Shown: positions 37,877 to 47,261, counted from the stretch's first letter. The stretch: DNA of 64,000 nt from Phycisphaeraceae bacterium (GCA_007693965.1 RECQ01000065.1:1-64000); one strand, 5' to 3'. Program-made: numbers and translations. The notes: generated by a model from the letters alone, not told the origin.

Positions 37877-40699
37877 ATGGCGGACCGGCGATCCATCGCC
37901 TCGACCTGCCGACTGCAGCTCAACGCCGACTTCGGCTTCGAGCGGTCGCAGCGGATTGCGCCATACCTGCACGCCCTCGGCGTGAGCGCCATATACACAT
38001 CACCCATCTTCGCCGCCCGCGCCGGCAGCGGCCACGGCTACGATGTCACCGACCCGACTCGGCTCAACCCCGAACTCGGCGATGAAGAGCAGTTCCGCAC
38101 GCTTGTCAATGAGTTGCGCAGGCTCGACATGGGGCTGCTCATCGACCTGGTGCCGAATCACATGGCGGCCCATACCGAAAATCCCTGGTGGCGATCCATG
38201 CTCGAAGATGGTGAAGCCTCGGAGCATGCAATCGCCTTCGATGTCGACTGGACCGGAAGCGACAGCGATGCCGACGTCGAGCCGGGGCGCATCGTGCTGC
38301 CCATGCTCGGCGCGCCCCTGCAGGAGGTGATTGCATCAGGAGATCTGCGGCCAAAGGTCGATGAACGAGGGTTCTCGATCATGCTGCATGACCAGGACCT
38401 CCCGCTCGATATTTCGACCTGGCCGGCGATCCTGCTCGATCCGGATGGCGGCGACGTCGAAACACCAGCGCAGATCGACGAGTTGATCGAGGCCGCGAGG
38501 CTCGCGCCGGATCGCTCGCGAGAGCGCGCTTCCGAACGGGCGACGGTCAAGGAGCGGGCTCTCGCGATTCTCGGGCGCATCCTGAATGAGCGTGGCCCTG
38601 CCCGGGCGTTCATTGAGGCGCGGCTTGACGCCCTCGCCGGCGACGCCGTGCGACTCGGCGAGCTGCTTGATCGCCAGGCCTACCGCCTTGAATTCTGGCG
38701 CGATGGGCTGAAGATCATGAACTACCGGCGGTTCTTCGATGTCAGCGAGCTGGCCGGCGTGCGGGCCGAGGATGCGGAAGTCTTCGAACGGATGCACCGG
38801 CTCGCGCTCCGGCTCGTGCGCGAAGGAATAGTCGACGGTGTGCGTCTGGACCACATCGATGGCCTGCGCGACCCGTGGACCTACCTGCATCGCTTGCGTG
38901 AGCGTCTCGACTCCGACTCGCCGCGGGGTGAAGATGGCCATCGACCACCCATCTACGTCGAGAAGATTCTCTGCGGCGACGAGACGCTGCCGCAGGACTG
39001 GCCCGTCGAGGGCGCCACGGGTTATGAGTTTCTGCGCGATGTCGGAGCCGTGCTGGTCGATCCGCAGGGCATCGTCGAAATGACGGATGTCTACGCGGAG
39101 TTCACCGGCGAGGTGCGCCCGTTCGAGCCCATCGAGCATGCGAAGAAGCGGCTGGTGCTGAAGTCGCTCTTTTCGCGCGAGACGGAGGCTCTGGCGAAGG
39201 CGCTGCGCGCCATCGCCGCGGAGCCGCCAGACGCCGGAAACCTCACCGCCTCTCAGCTCGAGATCGCCATCATCGAACTCACCGCCCACCTGCCCGTCTA
39301 CCGCACCTACATCCGCGGCGCCGCCGTGACCGAACTGGACCGGTCCCGCATTCATGAGGCCGCCGCGTTGGCCCGTGAGGGCGACACGGCGCCGGATGAC
39401 GCCGCGCTCGACTTCCTCCTCGGCGCCATCCTCAATGACGACGCCAACTCGGATCGACCCCACCGTGAGGCCCGGCGAGATTTTGTGCTCCGCTGGCAGC
39501 AGCTCACCGGGCCTGCAATGGCGAAGGGACACGAAGACACGGCCCTCTACATCTACAACCCGCACCTGTGTGTGAACGATGTCGGGTGCGATCCATCCAC
39601 ACCCGACATCAGTGTGGACGAATGGCATCGCCGCATCGGCGCCCGCGCGCGGCGCTGGCCGCTGGCCATGACCACCACCTCCACCCACGACACCAAGCGG
39701 GGTGAGGATGCGCGGGCCCGCCTCGGCGCCCTCTCGGAGTTCGCCGACGAATGGTCGGAGATTCTGAAGACATGGCGAGCCATCAACGAGAAGAAGCTGA
39801 GCACGGTCAACGAACTACCAGCGCCCGGATCCAACCAGCAGATCCTGATCTACCAGACTTTGCTGGGCGTCTGGCCGATGGATGAAGCCGTCGATGAGAA
39901 CTTCATCCGGCGCGTGCAGAGGTCGATGACCAAGGCCGCCCGCGAGGCGAAGGTCTACACAAGCTGGCATAATCCGGACGAGGAGCACGAAGAGGCCCTG
40001 CGCGGTTTTCTCCACGATCTGATCACGGACACTGGCCCCGGCGGCTTCGTCGAGGCATTTCTTCCCTTCCAGCGCCGCGTCGCCTTCCGCGGCGCTGTGA
40101 ACAGTCTGTCGCAGACGCTGCTGCGCATTGCCGCCCCCGGCGTGCCAGATCTCTACCAGGGCTCAGAGCTGTGGAACCTGAGCATGGTCGATCCCGACAA
40201 CCGTCGCCCGGTGGATTACGAGCTGCGCCGTCGTCTGCTCGATTCGATCACGACTGATGCGGAGTCCGACCCCGTCGCGCTGCTGCGCAGCGTTCAGAAG
40301 AACTGGCGCGATGGCCGAATCAAGCTGCTCACGACGGTTCGAGCCCTGCATGCGCGCCGAGACCACGCCGCCCTCTTCACCGGCGGCGCCTACAGGCCGC
40401 TGCAGGTTCAGGGAGAGCGGTCCGCTCATGTCGTTTCCTTCGCGCGCAGTCTTGATACGGCCTGGGCCGTCGCCGTGGCGCCGCGACTGACGCGTCCGCT
40501 GTCGCCCGAGGGCGCCTTCCCGCTGGGGGCGGATGCCTGGGGCGACACTACGATCGAGCTGCCGGAGGGCGCCCCGACCGCATGGTTGAACGCGGTCACG
40601 GGAGAGCGGTGCGCCATCGAGACCGCCGGTGCGCCGTCAGCGTTGAAACTCGCGGACATCCTCGCGAATTTCCCCGTAGCGCTGCTCATCTCCGCATGA
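37877..40699 (+). CDS. treY: Malto-oligosyltrehalose synthase
   Basis: Converts the reducing-end alpha-1,4 bond of maltodextrin to the alpha,alpha-1,1 bond of trehalose. The 940-residue GH13_26 protein has the TreY signature STCRLQLNADFGFERSQRI at the N-terminus, then TSPIFAARAGSGHGYDVTDP, nucleophile in DGVRLDHIDGLRDPWTYL, acid/base in YVEKILCGDETLP, and TSTHDTKRGEDARAR. It starts directly after the GH57 stop and is the last gene of the seven-gene operon. No clear terminator is seen downstream before the reverse-strand tRNA. Confidence 0.95.
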   Translation: MADRRSIASTCRLQLNADFGFERSQRIAPYLHALGVSAIYTSPIFAARAGSGHGYDVTDPTRLNPELGDEEQFRTLVNELRRLDMGLLIDLVPNHMAAHTENPWWRSMLEDGEASEHAIAFDVDWTGSDSDADVEPGRIVLPMLGAPLQEVIASGDLRPKVDERGFSIMLHDQDLPLDISTWPAILLDPDGGDVETPAQIDELIEAARLAPDRSRERASERATVKERALAILGRILNERGPARAFIEARLDALAGDAVRLGELLDRQAYRLEFWRDGLKIMNYRRFFDVSELAGVRAEDAEVFERMHRLALRLVREGIVDGVRLDHIDGLRDPWTYLHRLRERLDSDSPRGEDGHRPPIYVEKILCGDETLPQDWPVEGATGYEFLRDVGAVLVDPQGIVEMTDVYAEFTGEVRPFEPIEHAKKRLVLKSLFSRETEALAKALRAIAAEPPDAGNLTASQLEIAIIELTAHLPVYRTYIRGAAVTELDRSRIHEAAALAREGDTAPDDAALDFLLGAILNDDANSDRPHREARRDFVLRWQQLTGPAMAKGHEDTALYIYNPHLCVNDVGCDPSTPDISVDEWHRRIGARARRWPLAMTTTSTHDTKRGEDARARLGALSEFADEWSEILKTWRAINEKKLSTVNELPAPGSNQQILIYQTLLGVWPMDEAVDENFIRRVQRSMTKAAREAKVYTSWHNPDEEHEEALRGFLHDLITDTGPGGFVEAFLPFQRRVAFRGAVNSLSQTLLRIAAPGVPDLYQGSELWNLSMVDPDNRRPVDYELRRRLLDSITTDAESDPVALLRSVQKNWRDGRIKLLTTVRALHARRDHAALFTGGAYRPLQVQGERSAHVVSFARSLDTAWAVAVAPRLTRPLSPEGAFPLGADAWGDTTIELPEGAPTAWLNAVTGERCAIETAGAPSALKLADILANFPVALLISA

Positions 40700-40776
40700 C
40701 GAGCCGCCCCCGCCGCCGCAGCCCGGCGCCACCGTATGCAGCGCGGCCGCATCGCATTCGCCCTGCGCATGAAAAA

Positions 40777-40868
<92 letters not shown>

Positions 40869-41183
40869 GGCATTCGTTCCCGGTTGTCCGGGCCAGTGTA
40901 CGCGCCGGGACGACGGCCGACAACGCCCTGCTGACCGCAGCCCCGGGCGGCGTTCAGCGCCCCCCGAGGCCCTCCGGAGCCGCCCGCCCGGGAGCTGTCG
41001 CAGAAGGCGCAAAGAGACAGACCGGTCAACCCCGCGCGCGCTGCGTGGCGACCGGTCTGTCAGATGTCGCGGGCCGGCGGTGTCGGGCGTGCGCCCTCCG
41101 ACCGGCCCTGCGCTCGCCGAGAGCCCCGGAGCTCTCAGCGACCCTCTCTCCTCCCATGGTCCGGGCGGGGCGGGTATGCGAAT
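40869..41183. other. Intergenic region without a recognised feature
   Basis: GC-rich sequence between the tRNA-Ser gene and the small coiled-coil protein gene. It should hold the tRNA promoter on the reverse strand. No further RNA gene, repeat or credible coding region is seen. Confidence 0.45.
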
Positions 41184-41468
41184 TCAGTCGGCGCCTTCGC
41201 TCTGGCCGTTGTCGCCGCCGTCCTTGATCATGCGGCGGAGGTACTGGTTCTCGCGCCGCGTGGCCTCGAGATCGAAGACCAGGTACTTGATGCTCAGCCG
41301 CAGATAGTCGAGCGACTCCTGGAGCTGTCCGACGGTGCGGCGCATCTTGTCGTGGCGATCGCGGGTCTCGTGGGCCAGCTTCTCCAGCTTCTCCCGCTCA
41401 TCGGGGGGGAGCTGATCGATCTGGCTGATGAGTTCACCGAGCTTCTGCTGAAATTCCTGCTCTTTCAC
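41184..41468 (-). CDS. Small coiled-coil protein of unknown function
   Basis: A 94-residue, highly charged protein predicted to be nearly all helical: heptad-like segments such as FQQKLGELISQIDQLPPDER and LQESLDYLRLSIKYLVFDLE. There is no signal peptide or membrane segment. The GTG start is preceded by AGGAAGGGG with a 6-base gap, a good ribosome binding site; a longer TTG-started form would overlap that site. I recognise no named family. It is a single gene with no operon partner. Confidence 0.7.
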   Translation of the reverse strand: MKEQEFQQKLGELISQIDQLPPDEREKLEKLAHETRDRHDKMRRTVGQLQESLDYLRLSIKYLVFDLEATRRENQYLRRMIKDGGDNGQSEGAD

Positions 41469-41718
41469 AATGGACCCCTTCCTGTGCAAGTCTGTGATTG
41501 TCGCCCCTGCGCCGTGGCGAGGGCATGAAGAAGGGGTACAACCGCCGCACCAGCCTGGGCGCCAATCGTGGCATGGGCCCGGTAAAACCGCGATGCGCCG
41601 ATAACAACCGGCGTCAGGGCCGAAAGACAGGTAACAGGAAAATTCATTGTCCGATCACCAGTGCCCATCGACGCCCTCTGCGCCGCACGACTGGGAGGGA
41701 TGTTGCGTCAGCGCATCA

Positions 41719-42333
41719 TCAGCCGTCGGCCCGGCGCAACACCTGTTGAGCCTCGGGAGGGGCGCCCGCGGCCATCCGGCGCAGGATCTCCGGCTCCTTC
41801 CGCCTGGCCTCGGCGGCGAGCTTCTTCAGGTGGTTGTTCCGCTCGACCGTGAACTGCTGGAAATAGCTCTCCAGCTCCTGGCGGGTGAAGTGGGAGAGCG
41901 GGTCCGAGAGCCCGGTCTGCACCGCCGCCCAGTCGGTCAGCGACCCGCCCGATCCGGTGAAACGGAAGAGGTCGAGCGTGGCCCGGATCCGCGATTCGAG
42001 CGTGCTGAAGGGGTCCGAGGCGGCCTCGGGGAGCTGACGCATAATGGTCGCCGTGTCGCCCCGTTCCAGCTCCTGGAGCCAGCCCGCGTCCGACCCTCCG
42101 CCCTGCCCGGAGCGGCCCGCGAATGCGGGGACCGAGTCGGCCGGCCGGATGTCCGCCAATGCGGTCGAGACCGTCCGCAGCCCGCCCCGCTCGAAGCGGA
42201 CGGTGAGCCGCTGGGTCGGCTGGCCGTTCTGCATCACGCTCTGGGCGCCGACGACCTGCCCAACGCCCCACTCGGGCTGCCCGGCGTGTACGACGCGATC
42301 CCCTGACCGAAAGCGGGCTTGAGACATAAGCAT
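41719..42333 (-). CDS. DUF3553-type protein with CarD/Tudor-like N-terminus
   Basis: A 204-residue protein. Residues about 9-65 (FRSGDRVVHAGQPEWGVGQV, then RLTVRFERGGLRTVSTALAD) resemble DUF3553, a small beta-barrel similar to the RNA polymerase-binding domains of CarD and Mfd. The remaining part is helical and rich in Gln/Glu (FTRQELESYFQQFTVERNNH). A transcription-related role is suggested by the domain and by the divergent neighbour rpoZ, but is not shown. GAGG sits about 7 bases before the ATG. Confidence 0.72.
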   Translation of the reverse strand: MLMSQARFRSGDRVVHAGQPEWGVGQVVGAQSVMQNGQPTQRLTVRFERGGLRTVSTALADIRPADSVPAFAGRSGQGGGSDAGWLQELERGDTATIMRQLPEAASDPFSTLESRIRATLDLFRFTGSGGSLTDWAAVQTGLSDPLSHFTRQELESYFQQFTVERNNHLKKLAAEARRKEPEILRRMAAGAPPEAQQVLRRADG

Positions 42334-42549
42334 TGTGATCCTCGTGTTTCAGACGGCCCCGAAGGGCCGAATCGGAGCTGCGTCGCCCGGGTCCCGGATA
42401 TGGCGGCGCCGCCGCGGCGAAGTTGCCGGGCTCCGGGGGCCATGATACAGTGCTTGGCTCGACACCGCCGGAGCAGACGCGGGGTGGATTCCCTGATTCC
42501 GGGACTCGCCCGACCATTATCTGCCCGGCCCCACGGAGATCTGACCAGG

Positions 42550-42771
42550 ATGATTGAAGCTCTCAAGGGCGATGAGATCGTCAACAAGACCGGCGGCCGC
42601 TTCCGCCTCTGCGCGCTGATCCAGCGCCGCCTCGTCGAACTGATGGAGGGCGCCCGCCCCCTCGTCGAACGCGACGGCCGCACCGATCTCGAACTGGTGA
42701 TCGAAGAGATCCTCCAGGACAAGATCGCCATCGAAGACAGCGGGGAACACGCCGCATCCACCGCGCTCTGA
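42550..42771 (+). CDS. rpoZ: DNA-directed RNA polymerase subunit omega
   Basis: A 73-residue omega subunit, which helps assembly of the polymerase around beta-prime. The pattern KTGGRFRLCALIQRRLVELM followed by GARPLV is that of RpoZ. The start ATG follows GGAGATCTGACCAGG. It sits immediately upstream of the CoaC gene, as rpoZ does in many bacteria (gmk-rpoZ-coaBC order); gmk itself is not next to it here. Confidence 0.87.
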   Translation: MIEALKGDEIVNKTGGRFRLCALIQRRLVELMEGARPLVERDGRTDLELVIEEILQDKIAIEDSGEHAASTAL

Positions 42772-42790
42772 GCCCGGCCGGTCCCCCACG

Positions 42791-42911
42791 ACGAGCCCGC
42801 TACGAGCCCGGAATACGAGCCCGAAGCGCAAGCGAGGGAATCCGTAACGAGCCCGAAGCGCCAGCGAGGGAAACACTCCCTCATCACGAGCCCGAAGCGC
42901 AAGCGAGGGAA
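42791..42911. repeat. Three near-identical 26-bp direct repeats plus two partial copies
   Basis: A 26-bp unit starting ACGAGCCCGAAGCG and ending AGCGAGGGAA occurs at 42815, 42847 and 42886; the middle copy differs by one base. Two truncated copies of its first nine bases stand at 42791 and 42802. The array fills the gap between rpoZ and coaC and ends six bases before the coaC start codon, so it probably lies within the transcript. Spacings (32 and 39 bases) are irregular, so it is a dispersed-repeat cluster rather than a CRISPR. Confidence 0.85.
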
Positions 42912-42917
42912 TTCCCC

Positions 42918-43499
42918 ATGCCCGCCGCACCTTCACCGGACACGCTCCGCGACGCCCGCATCATCGTCGGCGTCTGCGGCGGGATCGCCGCGTACAAGAC
43001 AGCGACGCTTGTCAGCCGCCTCGCGCAGGCGGGGGCCGAGGTGACTGTCTGCATGACCGACTCGGCCACGCGCTTCGTCACGCCGCTGACGTTCCAGGCC
43101 CTCTCGGGGCGCCCGGTGTACTCGAGCCAGTGGGATCACATCGAATCAAAGGACCCCCAGCACATCGCGCTGGCGCGCTCGGCGCACCTCGCGGTGGTGG
43201 CGCCCTGCACAATGGACTGCATGGCGCGCCTGGCGACTGGCCTGACCGACGACATCGTCACACTGGTCCTGAGCGCCGTCGATCGCGCCAAGACGCCCGT
43301 ACTGCTGGCGCCGTCGATGAACGAAACAATGTGGCGCCAGAAGAGCACGCAGCGGAATCTTGAAACGCTGCAGCAGGACGGCTTCCAGTTCATCGGCCCC
43401 GATGAAGGCTGGCAGGCCTGCCGCACGGTGGGGGCGGGACGGATGAGCGAGGCGGAGGCGATCTTCGAGGCGGTGGAAAGGGCGATCGCACGGCGGTAG
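42918..43499 (+). CDS. coaC: Phosphopantothenoylcysteine decarboxylase (stand-alone CoaC flavoprotein)
   Basis: Decarboxylates 4'-phosphopantothenoylcysteine in coenzyme A synthesis, using FMN. The 193-residue protein has the flavoprotein start [20 protein letters not shown], the PxMNxxMW signature as PSMNETMW near residue 132, and the cysteine-containing loop [14 protein letters not shown]. The histidine in [21 protein letters not shown] lies in the region expected for catalysis. The CoaB synthetase half, usually fused, is absent, and the gene ends at a normal CoaC boundary, so CoaB must be encoded elsewhere. A related flavin prenyltransferase role is less likely given the MNxxMW motif. Confidence 0.85.
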   Translation: MPAAPSPDTLRDARIIVGVCGGIAAYKTATLVSRLAQAGAEVTVCMTDSATRFVTPLTFQALSGRPVYSSQWDHIESKDPQHIALARSAHLAVVAPCTMDCMARLATGLTDDIVTLVLSAVDRAKTPVLLAPSMNETMWRQKSTQRNLETLQQDGFQFIGPDEGWQACRTVGAGRMSEAEAIFEAVERAIARR

Positions 43500-43536
43500 G
43501 GGCTACGGCGCGACATGCCCATGCACGGTCACACAC

Positions 43537-43713
43537 CTCTCCCCTTGGGAGAGGCCGGGAGAGGGCTCCTTCTCCTCCCCCCTTCTCCATCGCTCGATCT
43601 TCACAGAGCCCGTTCTCCAACACAACCACCCGAACGTGAACACCAGACGATCGAGCGTAGAAGAAGAAAGAGAAGAAGGAGCCCTCACCCTGCCCTCAGA
43701 GGGAGAGGGTTGG
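43537..43713. repeat. MITE-like element: long imperfect inverted repeat
   Basis: Two arms of about 65 bp in inverted orientation flank a core of about 45 bp. The left arm begins CTCTCCCCTTGGGAGAGG and contains GGGCTCCTTCTCC and CGCTCGATC; the right arm holds the complements GATCGAGCG, AAGGAGCCC and GGGAGAGGG. The outer part resembles the CTCTCCC...GGGAGAG palindromic repeats scattered in many GC-rich genomes. No coding capacity is seen. The transcribed form would fold into a long hairpin. It sits between coaC and the convergent M48 protease gene. Confidence 0.75.
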
Positions 43714-43777
43714 AAGGGGCGTTGTTCAACGACCTTCCACATCATCGATTCGCCACCGCCCATGCACCACGAATAAA

Positions 43778-43841
43778 CTCACCCGCTCACCCGCTCACCC
43801 GCTCACCCGCTCACCCGCTCACCCGCTCACCCGCTCACCGC
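43778..43841. repeat. Octamer tandem repeat, seven full units of CTCACCCG
   Basis: Seven identical 8-bp units and one partial unit. The last copies run into the 3' end of the M48 protease gene, whose TGA stop at 43837-43835 lies inside the array. The same octamer family occurs at 7962. Confidence 0.9.
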
Positions 43842-44878
43842 ATCAACGCCTCCAGCCGATCGATCCGCTCCTGAATCGGCGGGTGTGTGCTGAAGACGTT
43901 GCTCTTGCGGTGGTGCTCCATCGCGGCCTTCTTCATCGGGTTCACGATGTAGAGGTGGGCCGTCGCACGGTTGGCCTTGTCGATGGGCTTCTCGCAGTCG
44001 GCGAGTTTGCGCAGGGCGGACGCCAGGCCCTCGGGATACCGCGTCAGCTCGACCGCGCCGGCGTCGGCGAGGTATTCGCGTTTGCGGCTGATGGAGAGCT
44101 GGATCAGCTTCGCCAGCAGGGGGGCGAGGACGGCGAGCAGCAGGGCGAGGAGCATCAGGATCGCCGCCGCGGCGCCGCCGCCTCCTTTTCCGCCGCCGCC
44201 GCCGCGGGGCGCCGACCGTCCGCCGCCGCGCATCGAGCTGTAGAACGCCATGCGCAGGAACGCGTCGCACGCGAAGGCGATGAGCCCCACCAGCGTGGCC
44301 ATCAGCATGGCGAAGCGGATGTCGAAGTGGCGGACGTGGGCCATCTCGTGGGCCATGACGCCGGCGAGCTCGTCGCGGTTGAGCTGCGTGCGCAGGCCGG
44401 TGGTGATGGCGACGGCCGCGTTCTGGGGGTCGCGCCCGGTGGCGAAGGCGTTGAGGGCCGGCGAGTCGATCCGCCACACCTCGGGCATGGGCAGCCCCGC
44501 GGCGATGCGCAGCTCATCCACCACATTGAAAAGCTGCGGGTCGTGCTCTTTTTCGATCTTCCGGGCGCCGGACATGCGGAGGATGGCCTTGCCGCCGCCG
44601 TACCAGCTCCACAGACAGGCGATGAGGGCGAAGATTGCAGCGACGGAGGCGCCGACGATGAGGGAGGGCAGGAAATCGCGCAGCTCGCCCCCGCCCCGTG
44701 TGTAGACAGCCAGCGAAAACGCGATCGCAGCGCCGACCAGCACGACCAGCAGCCCCATCCCCCACATGAGGAGCTGGCTCTCGATCTTGTTCTTGCGGAT
44801 CAGATCGTGGAAGGTGAGGGAGGGGGGATAGGCCTTGAGGCTGTCGCGCTCTGTGTGGACGGCGCCGGCCGTTGTCAT
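43835..44878 (-). CDS. M48 family zinc metalloprotease, HtpX-like
   Basis: A 347-residue membrane protease for quality control of envelope proteins. Two N-terminal membrane segments (WGMGLLVVLVGAAIAFSLAV; SLIVGASVAAIFALIACLW) precede the zinc motif HEMAH at residues 177-181. A third hydrophobic pair surrounds a Gly-rich linker (GGGGGKGGGG), and the third ligand lies in KREYLADAGAVELT. The C-terminus (STHPPIQERIDRLEALM) is typical of HtpX. Its ATG overlaps the LemA stop (ATGA), so it is translationally coupled to LemA, a pairing seen in many bacteria. The stop codon lies within an octamer repeat array. Confidence 0.9.
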   Translation of the reverse strand: MTTAGAVHTERDSLKAYPPSLTFHDLIRKNKIESQLLMWGMGLLVVLVGAAIAFSLAVYTRGGGELRDFLPSLIVGASVAAIFALIACLWSWYGGGKAILRMSGARKIEKEHDPQLFNVVDELRIAAGLPMPEVWRIDSPALNAFATGRDPQNAAVAITTGLRTQLNRDELAGVMAHEMAHVRHFDIRFAMLMATLVGLIAFACDAFLRMAFYSSMRGGGRSAPRGGGGGKGGGGAAAAILMLLALLLAVLAPLLAKLIQLSISRKREYLADAGAVELTRYPEGLASALRKLADCEKPIDKANRATAHLYIVNPMKKAAMEHHRKSNVFSTHPPIQERIDRLEALMR

Positions 44879-45438
44879 GAGAAGGAGACCTTCGGCGCCT
44901 CACGGGCCGCTTCGACATCCAGCTCGAAGTAATCACGGGGCTCGAAGTTGAACGCATTCGCCACGAGGTTCGTCGGGAACGACTCACGGGCCGTGCGATA
45001 CCGGGCCACGCAGTCGTTGTAATGCTGGCGGGCGAAGCCGATCTTGTTCTCGGTGCTGGTCAGCTCTTCCTGCAGCGCCAGGAAGTTGGTGTTGGCCTTC
45101 AGATCCGGATACGCCTCGGACAGCGCAAAGAGGCGCCCCAGCGAAGCGCTCAGGAAGCTCTCCGCCTCCGCCTGCTCCTTGACGCTGCCGGCGTCGATCG
45201 CCTGGGAGCGCGCCTTGATGACGGCGTCGAGCGTCTCGCGCTCGTGCGAGGCATAGCCCTTGACCGTCTCCACCAGGTTCGGCACCAGGTCGTAGCGGCG
45301 TTTGAGCTGGACATCGATCTGCGACCAGCCGTTGTCGCAGTCGATCCGCTTGCGCACCAGCTTGTTGTACATGCCGATGACGAACACAAGCAGCACGACG
45401 AAGAGCACGATGAGTGCGATCAGCAGTGGAAGTCCCAT
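44875..45438 (-). CDS. lemA: LemA family protein
   Basis: A 187-residue protein with one N-terminal membrane helix (LLIALIVLFVVLLVFVIGMY) and a helical cytosolic domain. The family signature YNKLVRKRIDCDNGWSQIDV followed by LKRRYDLVPNLVETVKGYA is present, as is FNFEPRDYFELD near the C-terminus. Its biochemical role is unknown; it is commonly paired with HtpX-type proteases, as here. It is the first gene of this two-gene unit and is divergent from the membrane protein gene at 45678. Confidence 0.92.
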   Translation of the reverse strand: MGLPLLIALIVLFVVLLVFVIGMYNKLVRKRIDCDNGWSQIDVQLKRRYDLVPNLVETVKGYASHERETLDAVIKARSQAIDAGSVKEQAEAESFLSASLGRLFALSEAYPDLKANTNFLALQEELTSTENKIGFARQHYNDCVARYRTARESFPTNLVANAFNFEPRDYFELDVEAAREAPKVSFS

Positions 45439-45677
45439 GGGTGTCTCCTGCGGCGGTTCCGCGTGCGGCCGGCTCGACGCCGGGCGGTGGGTGTGTGTGG
45501 ACGATCCTCGAAGCGGCGCGGCGCGTCAAGGCGGGCGCGCGGGCGTGGTCTGTGATATTCTTCGGATTCGAGGGCCGCCTCTCTTGTCCCGTTGCGACCC
45601 GCATCGGACATGACAGGCCGGTTGGCCGGGCGCCTGCATCGGTCCCTCGACCGCCGGCGCCGCGACGGAGTGGCGCC

Positions 45678-46946
45678 ATGCACCATGAAGCACGCGGACC
45701 TGTGACGCTCGCCGAACTCACCTCGGGCCTGATCTGGCCCCGCCTCTTCCGCGCCGTCGGGCTCTCGATCCAGCCCTCGCGCGTGCTGGTCGGCTTCGTC
45801 ATGGTCGCGGTGATGATGGGCTTCGGCGCCCTGTTCGATGGCGTCGTCGGGCGCATCGTCTCGCTTGAGACGCTGTGGATGGCCGCCCCGATGGACATGG
45901 CCTCGCTCGCCGCCGGCGCCCAGGGCGAGGATGAGATGCGTTTCGGCCTCTTCCAGTCGCTCGTCACCGTGATGGTGAGCGGGCTGCAGCTCTTTGTGCT
46001 CGGCGTGCTCACGCTCGATCTCGGGCAGATCGGCGCCGCGCTGGCGATCTTCTTCATCGGCCTGCCTTCGATCCTGGCAGAGCACTGGTTCGGCGGCGCC
46101 ATCCTCACGCTGGTCTGGATTTTCATCGCCACGCTCGGCGGCGGGGCGATCTCGCGGATGGCGGCGTGCGAGTTCTCGCGTGAGGTGCATATGACGGCCG
46201 GGCAGGGCCTGGGCTATGCCCTCGCACGCTGGAAGGATCTGCTGCTGGCCGTGCTGGCGCCGGCGATCTTCATCGCGGTGCTGGCGCTCGGCTTGATGCT
46301 CTACGGCGGGCTGCTGCTGCGGTTCCCGGTTGTGAACATCGTCGGCGCCCTGCTCTACGGGCTTGCCCTGATTGTGGGCTTCATACTTGTGCTGCTCACC
46401 CTCGCCTTCGCGCTCGGCAAGGCGATGCTGCTGCCCGGCGTGGTGGTCGAATCAACCGACTGGCTGGACGCCATCCAGCGCGCCTACTCCTACGTGCTCG
46501 GACGCACAATCCGCTTTCTGATTTATGTCGTGGTGCTGCTCGCACTGGGATCGGTGGTCTATGCCATCGCCGCGACGCTCACAACGGCCACGATCAACGG
46601 CGCCGCGTGGCTTGCCCTGCACTGGGCGGGGGAGTCGGCCCGGGAGATCGCCGGCGGCCACACCTTCTTCGCGATGGCGATGGAGCGACCTGACGCCGAG
46701 GGGACCTTCGGCGTCGCCGCGGGAATCATCGGCGTGTGGGAGCGGCTGGTCATCGCCGTGCTGGCCGGCTTCTTCGTCAGCTTCTACTTCTGCGCCTCGA
46801 CGCTCCTCTACCTCGCGGCCCGGCGCGTCAACGACGAGCAGGACATGGACGAGATCTGGATGCCCGGACGCATCGGCGGAACCGCAGCGCCCGAGGAATC
46901 GCCCGAAGCCCCGAACTCGGAGGGGAACGACGCGGATGACGACTGA
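45678..46946 (+). CDS. Polytopic membrane protein of unknown function
   Basis: A 422-residue protein with about six to eight hydrophobic segments spread over its length (for example VLVGFVMVAVMMGFGALFDG; LLAVLAPAIFIAVLALGLML; ALIVGFILVLLTLAFALGK) and an acidic tail rich in Glu and Asp. I recognise no named family. GGAG lies 7 bases before the ATG. It overlaps the next gene by 11 bases, so the two are probably one transcript. The gene is divergent from lemA. Confidence 0.75.
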   Translation: MHHEARGPVTLAELTSGLIWPRLFRAVGLSIQPSRVLVGFVMVAVMMGFGALFDGVVGRIVSLETLWMAAPMDMASLAAGAQGEDEMRFGLFQSLVTVMVSGLQLFVLGVLTLDLGQIGAALAIFFIGLPSILAEHWFGGAILTLVWIFIATLGGGAISRMAACEFSREVHMTAGQGLGYALARWKDLLLAVLAPAIFIAVLALGLMLYGGLLLRFPVVNIVGALLYGLALIVGFILVLLTLAFALGKAMLLPGVVVESTDWLDAIQRAYSYVLGRTIRFLIYVVVLLALGSVVYAIAATLTTATINGAAWLALHWAGESAREIAGGHTFFAMAMERPDAEGTFGVAAGIIGVWERLVIAVLAGFFVSFYFCASTLLYLAARRVNDEQDMDEIWMPGRIGGTAAPEESPEAPNSEGNDADDD

Positions 46947-47256
46947 GCGCCGCATCGAAATGCACGATGATGACGCCCGCGCCCGCGCCGCCGCGCTGGC
47001 CGGACGTCTGGCTGAACTCGGCGTCACGACGCTCGCCATCATGCCCGGCGCCATCGGCTCGGACGGATGGCGCCATCTGAGCGCGCGCAGCGCCGACCTG
47101 CCCGGCGAGATCCTCGCGGCCCTGGACATCGCGCCCGGCGGCGCCCCCGTCGAACTGATCTGCCCCGACCTGCCCCTGCGCTTCGAGATCGACCGTGAGA
47201 AGACGGTGGCAATCACGTCCGACGCCGCGCTGGCGCGCGCCTTCGCGAACCATTGA
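46936..47256 (+). CDS. Small soluble protein of unknown function
   Basis: A 106-residue protein with no membrane segment. The sequence ARARAAALAGRLAELGVTTL followed by PVELICPDLPLRFEIDREKT is globular in character. GGAGGGG lies 10 bases before the ATG, inside the preceding gene, with which it overlaps. It ends 5 bases before the convergent mfd stop codon. No family recognised. Confidence 0.65.
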   Translation: MTTERRIEMHDDDARARAAALAGRLAELGVTTLAIMPGAIGSDGWRHLSARSADLPGEILAALDIAPGGAPVELICPDLPLRFEIDREKTVAITSDAALARAFANH

Positions 47257-47261
47257 AAAAT

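Noticed and set aside
42234-42936. Reverse-strand frames across rpoZ and the 26-bp repeats that contain repeated LALRAR-like peptides
   Set aside because: The peptide repetition is only the translation of the DNA repeat; there is no ribosome binding site or domain, and rpoZ and DUF3553 genes explain the region.
43778-43841. Tandem repeat considered as a CRISPR array
   Set aside because: The unit is 8 bp with no spacers and no cas genes in the window.
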